This document shows, piece by piece, positions 32,858 through 43,728 of a stretch of 64,000 nucleotides of DNA. The stretch's first letter is position 1. Each line of letters begins with the position of its first letter. Origin of the DNA: Lumbricus rubellus (lineage: Eukaryota; Annelida; Clitellata; Crassiclitellata; Lumbricidae); the NCBI GenBank assembly GCA_945859605.1, contig OX243821.1, positions 34,636,167 to 34,700,166 of the forward strand. The letters are read 5' to 3'. Under the pieces are notes generated by a model that made no database searches, was not told the origin of the DNA, and was given only the letters and a program-made list of their open reading frames with translations. The translations under genes were made by a program, and so were the position numbers.

Positions 32858-32903
32858 ACTAGACCTTTTTTAAAACGACCCTAGAAGAGGAAATTTACTA
32901 CAC

Positions 32904-32939
32904 ATTTTATAAAATTTATTAAAAATTTAAAAGAGGTGT
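32904..32939 (-). promoter_or_regulatory. PSE/TATA-like module
   Basis: ACACCTCTTTTA, TATAAAAT at +28. Confidence 0.7.
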
Positions 32940-33511
32940 GTACTCTGTGACGTACTACACTTTATAGGCTAATGTAGGTTTTTGTAGGCGTAATTGTTCA
33001 GTCGTTCAATAAATTTCATTTTAATGTTCAGTCAAATAATCAATCAAATAATCAATCAATCAATCAATCAAAATTTGTTATTTGTTGTTTTGATGCGCGA
33101 TTGAAGACAGGGCATGGAAGTTTGCCTTTCGAATATTAAAAAAAATACATTTAATTACTTTACGTTACATAGAAATTAGACAGCAACAACCTGCCTCGTA
33201 CACTGGAAAAGTAACAAAAGTGAGAATTCAGGACCTAATAGTTCATTTAAAGTTATAATTATACAATCACTCAAATGGGCATTTCAGTCCAAAATATTAT
33301 TGCCTATGACTAAAGTTTCGAACTACGTTGATTTCCATTGAGATGTATTGTATTGCAAAATTAGCTCAGACGAAGCCCTCCAACTTTTTCAGATTCGAGA
33401 CTGGCACCATGTGTCCATGGTAGAGCCAGTTTCAAGTTCTTAAAAATGATGATGGAGACATCTTTGTTGCGAAAAAGCAGAAAGCCAAACACCGGTGATC
33501 AGTCTATTTAC

Positions 33512-33546
33512 ACACCTTTATGAATAATCTTAAAATGTTATAAAAA
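33512..33546 (+). promoter_or_regulatory. PSE/TATA-like module
   Basis: ACACCTTTATGA, TATAAAAA at +27. Confidence 0.6.
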
Positions 33547-33627
33547 AAATCCAAATACCGAACATTTTATTGCGACGCATTCCCTTATAATAGATGTAAC
33601 TAGTGAAGGTTCTCCTCTGACCGGTTT

Positions 33628-33662
33628 ACACACCTTTATGAATATTTACCTAGTGCTATAAA
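33628..33662 (+). promoter_or_regulatory. PSE/TATA-like module
   Basis: ACACCTTTATGA, TATAAATA at +27; 116 bp after the previous one. Confidence 0.65.
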
Positions 33663-34166
33663 TAAGTTCAATACTCATATTTTTTTTAATTGAGAAAGCC
33701 TTATTAGTTCATTCTTTCGTCTCATTTAGCTACCACCCCCTCTACCACAACCACCACCACTCCCTCACCCACCAATAATACCCCACCACCAACATCATCA
33801 CAAACGACATCGTCATCGTCGAAGAATAAAAGTTACGGAGTATTTTCCTTTCCTTTTGGTTTTATTATCATCACACGTAAGTGGTTTTTTAGCCGTTAAT
33901 AATTTGGTGATTTCACCAGGTTTTTGTTTTATATCTTATTATTTTAATAAGTTATGCTGTTTCAGATCTTGTGCCACCAAGTTTCAGTCTGGTAAAAAAA
34001 CTTCTCAGTGTTGAACAACATCTTGTTCTTGTTACATAGCTTGACACAGATCATAGAGCTACATTCATGTTAGTAGAAATGTGGGAGTAGCGATGTAGAC
34101 GAGCAATGAGTCTGGCTGCCGAAGGAAGGTTAAGCGAACTTTGGGACGCCCAGCAAATAATACACT

Positions 34167-34170
<4 letters not shown>

Positions 34171-34230
<60 letters not shown>
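34171..34230 (+). repeat. (GT)n microsatellite
   Basis: Pure dinucleotide run of about 60 bp, bordering an inverted CCAGTCCCAAG repeat. Confidence 0.95.
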
Positions 34231-34231
<1 letters not shown>

Positions 34232-34234
34232 ACA

Positions 34235-34312
34235 AAGTTCATTATCGACGCCCTCCTCCTTTATCCAGCTTGGGACTGGTACTCGCAGAGTGCAACCAGT
34301 ATCGGAGCTTAC
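34235..34312 (-). repeat. CCAGTCCCAAG repeat
   Basis: Inverted: gacgccctcctcctttatcc, then cagcttgggactggtac. Confidence 0.75.
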
Positions 34313-34383
34313 ATTCAAGCAAAAGACACCAATTTTATTAATTACTAGGTCATGATAAAGTTGATGTTAATTGCGATTTTTAA

Positions 34384-34419
34384 AATTCATACCACTTTTA
34401 GTCAAGCTGAAAGAGGTGT
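34384..34419 (-). promoter_or_regulatory. PSE/TATA-like module
   Basis: ACACCTCTTTCA, TATGAATT at +28. Confidence 0.5.
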
Positions 34420-34936
34420 CTTATAAGTATGTGTAGTTGGTGGCAGTGGTGTTTACCAGTTGGGATTGGGGGAACGATTTTCCACGGTGTCCAGAGGGGT
34501 ATGGCACAGTCGTACGGTATATTGAATTACGATATTTTCTACTTCTGCAGTCATTTTGTCTATATTGGTTTTTTATATTCTAACTGGATACTGATGGAAG
34601 GGTTTGAACGATAATGCTTTCTTGTGCATTACCGGGTACCTTCAATATCATGCTTTGAGTTGCTATCGTCATTTATCTTGTGAATGATTTTCGGGGTTGC
34701 TGTTAATGCTGCGAATAATGTGCGGTACGTCTAATTAGATAAATCCCTACAATGGGCAATGTCTTCAGCAATGTGCAATACATTTTCGTTTTTGACTTAT
34801 TTTGTATTACACTACCCATTATTTAGTTAAACTCGTGTGGAGGGTGCATCTTGTGAATTGTGATAGTAACTGGTTGGGGTTTGCAATTAAAACTTTTTGA
34901 GATGTTGGAAGGATAACTTACTTGTGATAAATGTTG

Positions 34937-34973
34937 ACACCTTTTTAAACATTGTTAACCTTGTTACAATAAT
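34937..34973 (+). promoter_or_regulatory. PSE/TATA-like module
   Basis: ACACCTTTTTAA, TACAATAA at +28. Confidence 0.5.
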
Positions 34974-35184
34974 AAATTAAACGGTATGTGGTAATGTTAA
35001 GAAGCAGGTTAATAAATCGTGCTCGCAAGCAAATTATGCGATGCTGGCAACTTTGAACCAAGTAATTAATTCGGTAATATTTGGGTTAACCATAATCATA
35101 CATCCGCCAAACCTTTAGATATTCGTCGGTATAAAGTGTGACTTAATTTTCTTAGCTTCGTAACTCTGCAACTGGTCGCACTTT

Positions 35185-35275
35185 GTCAGTGCCAGTTCCA
35201 GGCCTGGATAAAGGAGGAGGGCGTCGCTAATGGTCTTTGCTACCACACTGTGACGTTAAACTGCAAATACCACAA
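35185..35275 (+). repeat. CCAGTCCCAAG repeat
   Basis: gtgccagttccaggcctgga and ggaggagggcgtcgctaatg; module 127 bp on. Confidence 0.8.
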
Positions 35276-35316
35276 AATATAATGCTAATAGAAGTCTAGT
35301 TTATTTGATCCTTTAG

Positions 35317-35352
35317 ACACCTCTAAAAAGCTATCATTCGAGTCTATTAAGT
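35317..35352 (+). promoter_or_regulatory. PSE/TATA-like module
   Basis: ACACCTCTAAAA, TATTAAGT at +28. Confidence 0.55.
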
Positions 35353-35379
35353 TTTTTGAGACTACGATTTTATTCTTAA

Positions 35380-35535
35380 CTTGAAAGGCGAATTTGGAAC
35401 TTAGACCAAATGGATTAGAAACCACAACCTCTTAGCCAACTAGAGATCCCTATTTTTTGATTGGCGATGTTTGTCGCTTTATCCGGGTAATCAGCAGCGT
35501 AATTTTGTACTGAGTCGCAGGGTTTCGACGGCTTT
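35380..35535 (-). repeat. Repeat with short ORF, copy 1
   Basis: Minus strand KPSKPCDSVQNYAADYPDKA then a decayed frame. Partner at 43729-43980. Confidence 0.45.
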
Positions 35536-35539
35536 TGGT

Positions 35540-35870
35540 CGTCACCTAAATAATCGCCAAAAATACCGTCTAAATTTATATAACTCCAAATCACAATTCA
35601 ATACTCTTAATATTAATTTTTAGTATAAACAGCCTTTTAAACTTGTGGTTGCTATGGTATTGATCTGCAGCAGTAACGAAACTTTAAATACCTTGGCAAT
35701 AGACAGATGGACGATGGGAACGATAATGACAATAACATCTCAGCACGCTGATCTACATCTAAATGAAAGATGTCAGGTACGTCTGGCCAGATCTACATGT
35801 ACGTTGGAACAATAAAACAACAAACGATACAAATACTGAACTACAAAAGTCCTCATAAAACATTCCGTTG
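35540..35870. other. No gene seen
   Basis: Background without recognisable coding or repeat signal. Confidence 0.5.
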
Positions 35871-35876
35871 TTCAAG

Positions 35877-35911
35877 ACACCTTTAACAGTAGTTGCATCG
35901 TCGTAATTTAA
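35877..35911 (+). promoter_or_regulatory. PSE/TATA-like module (weak)
   Basis: ACACCTTTAACA, TAATTTAA at +27. Confidence 0.4.
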
Positions 35912-36159
35912 TCAATCCATCGCCCTCTGGTTATTGATCAACTTTCATCCTTGAAATTAGAGCGAGAACTGTCTTCCATATCTAAGCATTTCTTCTTCAA
36001 TCAATTGTGATTGAAAGGCACATCGCAGTTAGTATAGTTAAGATATGTGTATTCTTTGATCTAAACTCTTGTGAATTGTTTCATCTGCATAATTGTACAC
36101 TCTCACTTTAACACTGCCAGTCCAAAGCATGTAGAATTGTGGAGGGCGACACTTGTCAT

Positions 36160-36350
36160 ATGGGGTGCGGTGGTGTTACTAGTGTAGGCGTCGTTGCCTT
36201 GGAGCCGCGTAAGGACCTTGGGCAAGTTCTTCACTCACAATTGTTCAGCGCTTCGGCGTGAAACTCCGATGCAGTGTCCGCTCTGCATTCGGGAGAGCCT
36301 CTGAGTATAGAGAGCTTGAAAGGGCTTTTTTATTACAAGTGCACATAAAA
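36160..36350 (+). repeat. tRNA-derived SINE, box B deleted
   Basis: Body and tail present; the segment from gagccg to gcgtaaggacc lacks box B. Confidence 0.75.
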
Positions 36351-36392
36351 ACGAAATGCATTATGGAAGGGAATATTCTATTGCACATTGAT

Positions 36393-36471
36393 GGACGGAT
36401 ACGATTTGACCAGGGTCTATGACAACAGAGGCCGTTACCCTGGGCAGAAATTTGCTCGGCATATTACAGCA
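36393..36471 (+). other. Repeated exon-like peptide, copy 5
   Basis: MDGYDLTRVYDNRGRYPGQK then FARHITA, after which similarity stops at an AT-rich stretch. A minus-strand module begins 40 bp further on. Confidence 0.5.
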
Positions 36472-36475
36472 TTTT

Positions 36476-36511
36476 TATTTATAGCATGAGATTAGAAAGT
36501 CTAAAAGGTAT
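36476..36511 (-). promoter_or_regulatory. PSE/TATA-like module
   Basis: ATACCTTTTAGA, TATAAATA at +28. Confidence 0.6.
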
Positions 36512-36619
36512 CTAAAGTGAAGCATCTGCAAACAAAGAAACATCTTTGAAATGACACATTTTTTAGTTTCACAAAAGAGCAACAAGCAAACCTGGCTAAA
36601 CTTCACCACTGCTTTGAAC

Positions 36620-36695
36620 TCTGATCATGCCAGTCCCAAGCACGGGTGAAGGAGGAGGGCGACTCCTGTCATCTTTGTTATCTCGGTTTCGTTAA
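36620..36695 (+). repeat. CCAGTCCCAAG repeat
   Basis: atgccagtcccaagcacggg and ggaggagggcgactcctg; module 143 bp on. Confidence 0.8.
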
Positions 36696-36770
36696 GCTTA
36701 CACTACCACTCGCCTGGAGAAAGGCGGAGAGTGGAATACTTTGTCAATATCCAACTAAGTATTTTTTTGC

Positions 36771-36805
36771 ACACCTCTTTTAGTGGATCGTCAGTTTTAT
36801 AAATA
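36771..36805 (+). promoter_or_regulatory. PSE/TATA-like module
   Basis: ACACCTCTTTTA, TATAAATA at +27. Confidence 0.7.
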
Positions 36806-36867
36806 CTTGTCGCTACAGTTTAATTTTGCGTTCTATATAACGATTAAAATGACTCCAGATCACCTAT

Positions 36868-36903
36868 ACACCTCTTTTAAAAAAGTCAAGCCACCTATAA
36901 TTA
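36868..36903 (+). promoter_or_regulatory. PSE/TATA-like module
   Basis: ACACCTCTTTTA, TATAATTA at +28. Confidence 0.65.
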
Positions 36904-37128
36904 TATAAAAGGTGAAACAATGCAACTTTGCTCTGTTGGTTACAATAACCTACATACATTTCCTCGATGCATTTGCGGTTCTTTAGAACGAGATGTAAGA
37001 TGACGCTAAGCACTGTCCGAAGTCTCACAATGCCCGATCAACTTTTGACATAGCGCTGTAAAAGTTCTATCTTACTCTACTGAGTCGGTTACTGTGCAGA
37101 CACCAGATTCCATTTTATTCAGATCTAA

Positions 37129-37198
37129 TTAACGCGTGCGATTAATGCGTTAAAATTTTTAATCGCATTTTTTTAAACGCGTTAATCGCACGCGTTAA
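37129..37198. repeat. Imperfect palindrome
   Basis: Arms TTAACGCGTGCGATTAATGC and its near-complement GTTAATCGCACGCGTTAA, 27-28 bp each with a 15-bp centre. Could be the remains of a transposon or a hairpin. Confidence 0.75.
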
Positions 37199-37342
37199 CG
37201 CGATTAAATCAACAGCCCTAATTAAATTCGCTACGAAAATATGAATTATAATTACCCGCTCACATAAGCCAACTGATTTTTCCATGCTCACTGATTGTGA
37301 CAACATCAATCTCTTGTAGCAATTTGAAAACTATGACGGCAA

Positions 37343-37379
37343 ATTTATAAAGCATTGTATTTAATGGTTTTAAAGGTAT
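37343..37379 (-). promoter_or_regulatory. PSE/TATA-like module
   Basis: ATACCTTTAAAA, TTTATAAAT at +28. Confidence 0.55.
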
Positions 37380-37618
37380 GGTCTTATTTAGTTTTGTTTG
37401 TGTGCCATAAATGTCTTACAGCCTCAGTTTGTCAGCCTCTAATACACAGGCAAAACAACGGGACGTATACGAAGTCAGTTAAACTGTTAAACAAGAACCA
37501 TTGAACGAGTGAGTATTCGTATGTTACGAATATTCGGATTTGTAAATATTCACAAGTATTAGCGAACATCAAAACAGACGACCAATATTAAATCCTTATC
37601 CTTAATCGATCTTTCTAT

Positions 37619-37654
37619 ACACCTGTAAAAGGCTTCGATTCTGCATAATATAAG
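37619..37654 (+). promoter_or_regulatory. PSE/TATA-like module
   Basis: ACACCTGTAAAA, TAATATAAG at +27. Confidence 0.6.
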
Positions 37655-37782
37655 GGTGAATGATTTCAAGGTATTTGATCAGCAAAGTCAGTCAACCTCA
37701 AGTACTAAGTAATCAAACTCTTTTGGAAGTAAGCAGCCGATTGTGCATGCACATTACTGCGGCATTTTTGCGTGTTTTATAG

Positions 37783-37817
37783 ACACCTCTTTTGTGTAAG
37801 AATATCTAATATAAGTA
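37783..37817 (+). promoter_or_regulatory. PSE/TATA-like module
   Basis: ACACCTCTTTTG, TATAAGTA at +27. Confidence 0.6.
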
Positions 37818-37819
37818 AC

Positions 37820-38265
37820 CCTGTCCATCCACGCTTTTCATTATTTTCATTAGATCATCAATTTGAGTCTTTGCTTGATAACGATTTCGACTTAATTATT
37901 TGTAGAAAATATTTTACCGTATAATTATCTCAAGGTGTAATTAACTCCCTGATCCGTCATTAACGCCATAAAATAGCGGTAAAGTGATGAATTCAACTCT
38001 CGTGTTTGAAGCCCCTACCGGGAGTGTTTCTACAATAGGTTTTCCATTTGCTGTCCACGGTATTTTAAATAATCTTAAAAAGCTTAAACCAAGTTTGTCT
38101 ATCATGGGCGATTATATAAATGTAAATATAAATGTATATATGAGACGTTAATTCTGGATTTTATATAACGCTTTATCAAGGACACTCTACCCGACCCAAG
38201 CAATTGAAACAGATTTCACAAAACTTAAATAGGCCTATAGCTTCACATTGCGGTTTTCATTCATT
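37820..38265. other. No gene seen
   Basis: AT-rich background. Confidence 0.5.
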
Positions 38266-38269
38266 CATT

Positions 38270-38340
38270 TCAAGAATTTGTGTAGCGCCCCTTCAAGATG
38301 TCTACTCAGAGGCTCTCCCAGTCCACTTTCATCTTGTTTG
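38270..38340 (-). repeat. LINE/SINE tail fragment
   Basis: gtagcgccccttcaagatgt, then ctcagaggctctcccagtcc. Confidence 0.55.
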
Positions 38341-38408
38341 TAATGTTTCTATCCTCATACACTGAGACTGTTCCTGTGTTACGACCAGAAGCAAATGTTC
38401 CACTTCAG

Positions 38409-38444
38409 ACACCTTTTAGACGTTCTTGATTAGTGCTATATGAA
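38409..38444 (+). promoter_or_regulatory. PSE/TATA-like module
   Basis: ACACCTTTTAGA, TATATGAA at +28. Confidence 0.6.
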
Positions 38445-38585
38445 AGTAGAACGCAGAGCGTGCAGTTGAATTTTATCCGAAAATATAGTCGATGTCCCAT
38501 AGTCACAGTTGCTCAGAGTCACCATTGTTTCGTCAATATTTATTTATTTATTTTTGTAAATTAACGCAGATGTCGCAAAGGTTTG

Positions 38586-39011
38586 TCAGTCACTCATTAA
38601 ATTGAGTAAAGCAGGGAGGAGACCCGACCGACGACTCCAATTGGAGCGTAGACTCGGAACCGACCTGGGCTGGCGAACCAAAGTCCACCGTGCCCACCTT
38701 CTCGTGGTGCGACCTGTTAGTAACCTTTCCGTATGGAAGGGTGAACGAACGGGCACGGATGGCAAACAGGGGGAAGGCAATGGCAAACCACCCCTTTTCT
38801 TCTGCCAAGAAAATAGTCATGGTGTATCTAAAGAGTGGATCAACTGGAGAGGATACACCAGGGCTTCCTCCAGAGCTCCAGAAGCTGACGGCACCAGGTG
38901 ACCAGGTGAAATTAACGCAATGTAAGTTTTAGTTTTCGATGAATATTTCAAATATCAACTTCAGTTTTCTTATGGCTGCCGGACCGTGGCCCCGGGCAAT
39001 CCATATAAGGT
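38586..39011. repeat. GC-richer repeat, interrupted by the copia element
   Basis: Base composition differs from the AT-rich flanks. Short ORFs in both strands look incidental. The sequence resumes at 43513 and runs to about 43720, so the original unit was about 640 bp. Family not identified. Confidence 0.5.
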
Positions 39012-39016
39012 GCCCT

Positions 39017-39211
39017 TGTTAAGAAACGAAGCTTTGATGTCACTCATAAGTAAGAGATTTAATAGGATTAATAACATTGTTCAGAACTCAAACTCGCCAT
39101 TACGGCCTCCTGCATGGAAGCTTAGTCAAGAACTAAGGAACAAGAACATCCGACTACACAACAGTAGAGTCAACATAGTCGTTACTATAGCGCCACTTAT
39201 AAAGTTCAACA
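39017..39211 (-). repeat. 3' LTR of copia element
   Basis: 195 bp, bounded TGTTAAG and TTCAACA on the plus strand; identical by eye to the other LTR. Confidence 0.95.
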
Positions 39212-39259
39212 CCCCTCCTTAACGACTAATTTATCCTAATAACAAAATATACTGTTCTC

Positions 39260-42200
39260 TCAATTTAACCCAATTTCACAAGTAAACTTCCTAGTTTTAA
39301 CTGCTTCTAGAGGTTTGGTTAAGAGATCAGCTATCATATGTTCACTAGGACAATACTTAATGTCAAGTTCCTTATTTCTGTACATATCTCGTACAAAATG
39401 ATATTTAGTTCCGATATGCTTTGTTCTGTGACTGGCTTTCTCATTCTGCAACAGTTTTATACAACTTTGGTTATCCTCAAACAACACAGTAGGTTCAACT
39501 ATGTTTTGATTTAAATCCTCCAATAGTCGTCTCAACCAGATTGATTCTTGAGCAGCTTCAGTCAAAGCAATATATTCGGCCTCAGTTGATGATAATGTTA
39601 CCATAGCTTGTTTCCTACTTGACCAAGATATCGGTGCTCCAAAATATTTGAAAACATACCCTGTATTTGATTTTCTGTCCTTGGCATCACCACCCCAATC
39701 TGCATCAACATAACCAATCAACTGTACTTTTGTTTCGTTGACATCTCCCAATTTGAGTTTCATATCTTTAGTGTGATTTAAGTAACGGTAGATTCTTTTT
39801 ACCTCAACCCAATCACTTTCTTTTGGATTGTTGACAGATCTTGAGAGTATTGATGTACCAACTGCAATATCAGGTCTAGTATTGGTTGCTAGGTAGTTTA
39901 GTGCTCCAATTGCACTTCTGTACATCTCCTTATTTTCTTTATCAATTTCGACTTCTTGTCTCTTTTGATACCCTGGGTCGACTGGAATATTTGATGGTCT
40001 GCAGTTTTCCAAGTTGTATTTCTTCAGTTTGTTTTCAATATAACTTGTTTGATGTAACAAGAAAATTCCTTGCTCATCCCTCTCGAAATGTATTCCGAGA
40101 TAATATTTCAAATCACCCAGATCTTTCATGATCAGAGTTTCATTCATAACTTCTTCAAATTCCTTTATCATTGAAACTTTTGTTGCTGCTACAATTAAGT
40201 CATCCACATGAATTGAAATATAAATCCATCCATCATCGTACTGTTTTGAATATAGACATAGATCATTATCACTTCTCTTGAATCCATTAGTGATAAGTAC
40301 TTCATTGAGCTTTTTGTTCCATTCATTAGCTCCTTGCTTGAGTCCATATAAATTCTTTTCCAGTTTACAGACAACTTCTGCAGCGCCTTTCTGATATCCA
40401 TCAGGTTGTTTCATGTAGACTTCATGAGATAAATCACCATTCAGGTAAGCTGTTTCCACATCATAGTGTTTTACCGTCATGCCTTTAAGTCCTGCTATAG
40501 TCAAGATAGTTCTCAATGTTGATGGTTTTGCCACAGGAGCAAAAACTTCATCATAATCTTCTCCAAATTTCTGAGAATATCCTTGTGCAACTAAACGTGC
40601 TTTATATCTTGTTATATTTCCTTTTTCATCCCTTTTGATTTTGTAAACCCATTTACTACCAATTGCTGTTTTGTTTTCAGGTAGTTCTGTTAAGATCCAT
40701 GTTCCATTTTCATTTAGGGATTTCATTTCTTCATCCATTGCTTTCCGCCAGGATTGTTGCTGTTTACAAGATATTGCTTCCTTATAATTTCTTGGTTCTG
40801 ACTCAACCATTGTTACTTTATTAATTGTTTCAATTAATCTTTCAGGTTGTTTACCTTTGTTAACTCTTTCTGATCTCCTTAAGTTTATCTGTGAGTCTGT
40901 AGTTTCTGTATCCTGTTGAATTATTACCTCTTCTGGTAATTTGTGTGTTGGAAATTGAACAATTTCATCATCAAAGTCTGAATTTGATGACAACTCTTCA
41001 ACATCAATGTCAAAATCACTCACTTCCGATAAATGTGGATCAGTCTCAAGAAATATCACATCTCTACTAATGTACACTTTGTCCGTGTTCACATCTAGTA
41101 GTCTGTAACCTTTTGTGCCTTTTTCATAACCTACAAAAGTTAATTTCTTGGCTTTGTCATCCAATTTCTGTCTTTTTTCTGCTGGAATTGCTACGTAAGC
41201 TTTTGATCCGAATTTCTTTATGTAGCTTAGATTTGGTTTCCTTTTGTTCCATCTTTCAAATGGAGTGCCTTCAATACCTTCAACTGGTAATCTGTTCTGT
41301 AAATGAGTCGCTGTCATAATGGTTTCGCCCCAATATTTTAGCGGTAAATCTGCATCATTTAACATACATCTTGTCATCTCAGTAAGATAACGGTTCTTTC
41401 TTTCAGCACAGCCATTCTGTTGCGGTGTATAGGGGGTTGTGAATTCAGCTTGAATTCCTTCACTCTTCATGAATTTCTGTAACCTTTCGGCTGTGTATTC
41501 CCCTCCTCTATCTGAACGAATTCTTTTCGGTGTTTTACCGAATTTTGTCTGGACATGCTTGACATACTCTTGAATTTTGTCAGGTACTTCAGATTTATTT
41601 GCCAATAAATACACTTCTGTATATTTACTGTGATCATCAATCATCGTCATGAAATATCTTTTCCCACCTGGTGTTGTTGTCTGCATTGGTCCACAGACAT
41701 CTGTATGTATTAAGTCTAGAATTTCAGCTGACTTGGAATCTGACTTCTTTGGAATAGACTTTCTTGTCATCTTTGCTTCAATACAACATTCACATACACC
41801 TGAGAATTTACACGGCTTGATGACGATCCCTGATACTTTATTCTGATTTACCATGTTCTGTATAGCTTTTGAATCTCTGTGTCCCATTCTGTTGTGCCAA
41901 ACGTGTATGCAACCTGTGCAACTTTGTGCAACCTGTGCAATATGGGTTTCTTTTACTTTATTTGTTTGTTCAGAGATTCTCACTTCAAACAAATCATTTT
42001 TGTCATCTGCAATTGCTATTGTTTCTCCATCCTTTAGTATGATGCATTTGTTTTCTTTGAAAACAACTTCACAACCTTTATTGACAAGTTTCTTTACTGA
42101 TAGTAAATTTCCTTTCAATTGTGGAACGTACAAGACTTCACACAATTTTGCAACATGTATCTCTCCATTTTCCTTTATGAAATTAATCATTACCTCACCA

Positions 42201-43138
42201 CTTCCTGCAGTTTGAATCTTCCGACCATCAGCGAGAAAAACTTCACTTTTGTACTGTCTGTTAATGTTCAAGAAGAAATTTCTGTTACTACACATGTGTG
42301 TTGTTGCACCTGAGTCAACATGCCAAATACAACTGATGTCTTTTTCGTATGCTTTAAGACATGTATGTGCTACTTTTTCTGGAGGCTTTTCTTCAATGAA
42401 ATTTTCTCTCAATGTTTTTGCCACATGGTCTGTGTTTCTTTCTTTCCACTGGATGTACTTTCTGCAATCTCTTTTTATATGGTTAGGCTTTTTACAGAAA
42501 AAACATGTGCGAGATTCTTTAGGATTTGCTTCAGGTTTTATTGCCTTTAAAGCCTTTAATTCTTGTCCTTTATGTGTTGCGAAATTACTTGTCCTTCTTG
42601 CAGACTCTTCAAGCAATTTTCCTTTGACTAATTCCACAGTCAAATCATCTTCAGGTCTGCTTTCTAATGCTGTAATCAGTGTCCCATAACTTTCTGGAAG
42701 ACTACTGAGAAAGAAAGCGACTGTTAAATGCTCTGCCAACGTTTCACCCAACGAAGTTAGCTGGTCGATTAAATTCTCCATTTCTGCAAGATGGTTTTGC
42801 ATATCGCCATGCTCTGTTAACTTTAATGCACACAGTTTCCTTAATAAATTTACTTTACTGGACAGTGTTGCCTTTTGGTGATACTTTTTCAGTTCTTCCC
42901 ATGAACCCTTTGCCGTAGTTTGCTTTCTTATTAGATGAAGTTGATTATCTTCAACTAACAAGCCTATCGTGGCTCGTGCTTTTCCATCTTTACTTTGCCA
43001 CGCTTCCGTAATAGGATTAGGAGTTTCTTTAATGACAGTGTCCCACAAATCCTCTTTAATCAACAGGAGTTCAACTTTAAACTTCCACGTTTGATAGTTC
43101 TGATTATTCAACTTTGCGATTTTACCTTTATCCGTCAT
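39260..43138 (-). CDS. Copia Gag-Pol polyprotein
   Basis: One uninterrupted ORF of about 1292 residues from the Met of MTDKGKIAKLNNQNYQTWKF; an upstream in-frame Met at 43216 is less likely because the N-terminal copia Gag block starts here. Order: Gag (about 1-200), zinc knuckle CFFCKKPNHIKRDC (about 215), protease WHVDSGATTHMC (about 275), integrase with the zinc-binding HNRMGH and CECC, then core residues in HTDVCGP, DDHSKY and NGCAERKNR, reverse transcriptase with YDVETAYLNGDL and catalytic HVDDLIVAA, and RNase H with YVDADWGGD and STEAEY near the C-terminus. All catalytic motifs are present. Gag and Pol are fused without a frameshift. Confidence 0.95.
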   Translation of the reverse strand: MTDKGKIAKLNNQNYQTWKFKVELLLIKEDLWDTVIKETPNPITEAWQSKDGKARATIGLLVEDNQLHLIRKQTTAKGSWEELKKYHQKATLSSKVNLLRKLCALKLTEHGDMQNHLAEMENLIDQLTSLGETLAEHLTVAFFLSSLPESYGTLITALESRPEDDLTVELVKGKLLEESARRTSNFATHKGQELKALKAIKPEANPKESRTCFFCKKPNHIKRDCRKYIQWKERNTDHVAKTLRENFIEEKPPEKVAHTCLKAYEKDISCIWHVDSGATTHMCSNRNFFLNINRQYKSEVFLADGRKIQTAGSGEVMINFIKENGEIHVAKLCEVLYVPQLKGNLLSVKKLVNKGCEVVFKENKCIILKDGETIAIADDKNDLFEVRISEQTNKVKETHIAQVAQSCTGCIHVWHNRMGHRDSKAIQNMVNQNKVSGIVIKPCKFSGVCECCIEAKMTRKSIPKKSDSKSAEILDLIHTDVCGPMQTTTPGGKRYFMTMIDDHSKYTEVYLLANKSEVPDKIQEYVKHVQTKFGKTPKRIRSDRGGEYTAERLQKFMKSEGIQAEFTTPYTPQQNGCAERKNRYLTEMTRCMLNDADLPLKYWGETIMTATHLQNRLPVEGIEGTPFERWNKRKPNLSYIKKFGSKAYVAIPAEKRQKLDDKAKKLTFVGYEKGTKGYRLLDVNTDKVYISRDVIFLETDPHLSEVSDFDIDVEELSSNSDFDDEIVQFPTHKLPEEVIIQQDTETTDSQINLRRSERVNKGKQPERLIETINKVTMVESEPRNYKEAISCKQQQSWRKAMDEEMKSLNENGTWILTELPENKTAIGSKWVYKIKRDEKGNITRYKARLVAQGYSQKFGEDYDEVFAPVAKPSTLRTILTIAGLKGMTVKHYDVETAYLNGDLSHEVYMKQPDGYQKGAAEVVCKLEKNLYGLKQGANEWNKKLNEVLITNGFKRSDNDLCLYSKQYDDGWIYISIHVDDLIVAATKVSMIKEFEEVMNETLIMKDLGDLKYYLGIHFERDEQGIFLLHQTSYIENKLKKYNLENCRPSNIPVDPGYQKRQEVEIDKENKEMYRSAIGALNYLATNTRPDIAVGTSILSRSVNNPKESDWVEVKRIYRYLNHTKDMKLKLGDVNETKVQLIGYVDADWGGDAKDRKSNTGYVFKYFGAPISWSSRKQAMVTLSSTEAEYIALTEAAQESIWLRRLLEDLNQNIVEPTVLFEDNQSCIKLLQNEKASHRTKHIGTKYHFVRDMYRNKELDIKYCPSEHMIADLLTKPLEAVKTRKFTCEIGLN

Positions 43139-43312
43139 CTTTATTCTTTCGGAGAAAAGAAATAAACAACTGACTCTTGCATTTCTGTCACGACGAAGAG
43201 AACAGTCACATGTCACGCTTTACCGCGTAGTTGACCGGATTTTCCTTATTAAAGTATCGCATCCTAAACTCTTATACTTTTCGAGATCATCTTGTGCACT
43301 GGGCCCATAACC

Positions 43313-43507
43313 TGTTAAGAAACGAAGCTTTGATGTCACTCATAAGTAAGAGATTTAATAGGATTAATAACATTGTTCAGAACTCAAACTCGCCATTACG
43401 GCCTCCTGCATGGAAGCTTAGTCAAGAACTAAGGAACAAGAACATCCGACTACACAACAGTAGAGTCAACATAGTCGTTACTATAGCGCCACTTATAAAG
43501 TTCAACA
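43313..43507 (-). repeat. 5' LTR of copia element
   Basis: 195 bp, identical by eye to 39017-39211. The primer-binding site lies just inside it (43299-43312). Confidence 0.95.
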
Positions 43508-43728
43508 GCCCTGGTAGGCAACTGCGTTGAAGCGTTGGATTGTAACTGAGATGTTCTGGAACAGATATCCTGTTTCGCGCAAATCTCCAGAGATCCTCAA
43601 AAGCCGACGACCGATCTCCGACACAAAAGCGAGACCCTCGTTGTTGATGGGAGTCATGGGACCCATAGTTTCCATGGCTAACGGGACAAAAAGTTATGTC
43701 CTTTGAAGGTCCAAATATTTCGTAAGCT

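Larger units (their letters stand above)
39017..43507 (-). mobile_element. Intact Ty1/copia LTR retrotransposon
   Basis: Complete element of 4491 bp read on the minus strand, with 195-bp LTRs and a 5-bp target duplication GCCCT at 39012-39016 and 43508-43512. I see no difference between the two LTRs, so insertion is recent. Next to the 5' LTR the minus strand has GGTTATGGGCCCAG, complementary to the anticodon arm of initiator tRNA-Met, as for the half-tRNA primer of Drosophila copia. A purine tract AAGGAGGGG precedes the 3' LTR. The single long ORF is intact. It sits inside an older GC-richer repeat (38586-39011 continuing at 43513). Confidence 0.95.

Noticed and set aside
34085..34115. gcgatgtagacgagc match to the RYK catalytic-loop exon
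   Set aside because: Only 15 bp agree and the flanks do not continue the exon.
38602..38901. 99-residue ORF left of the copia element as a gene
   Set aside because: Competing frames of equal quality on both strands in a GC-richer repeat; no domain.
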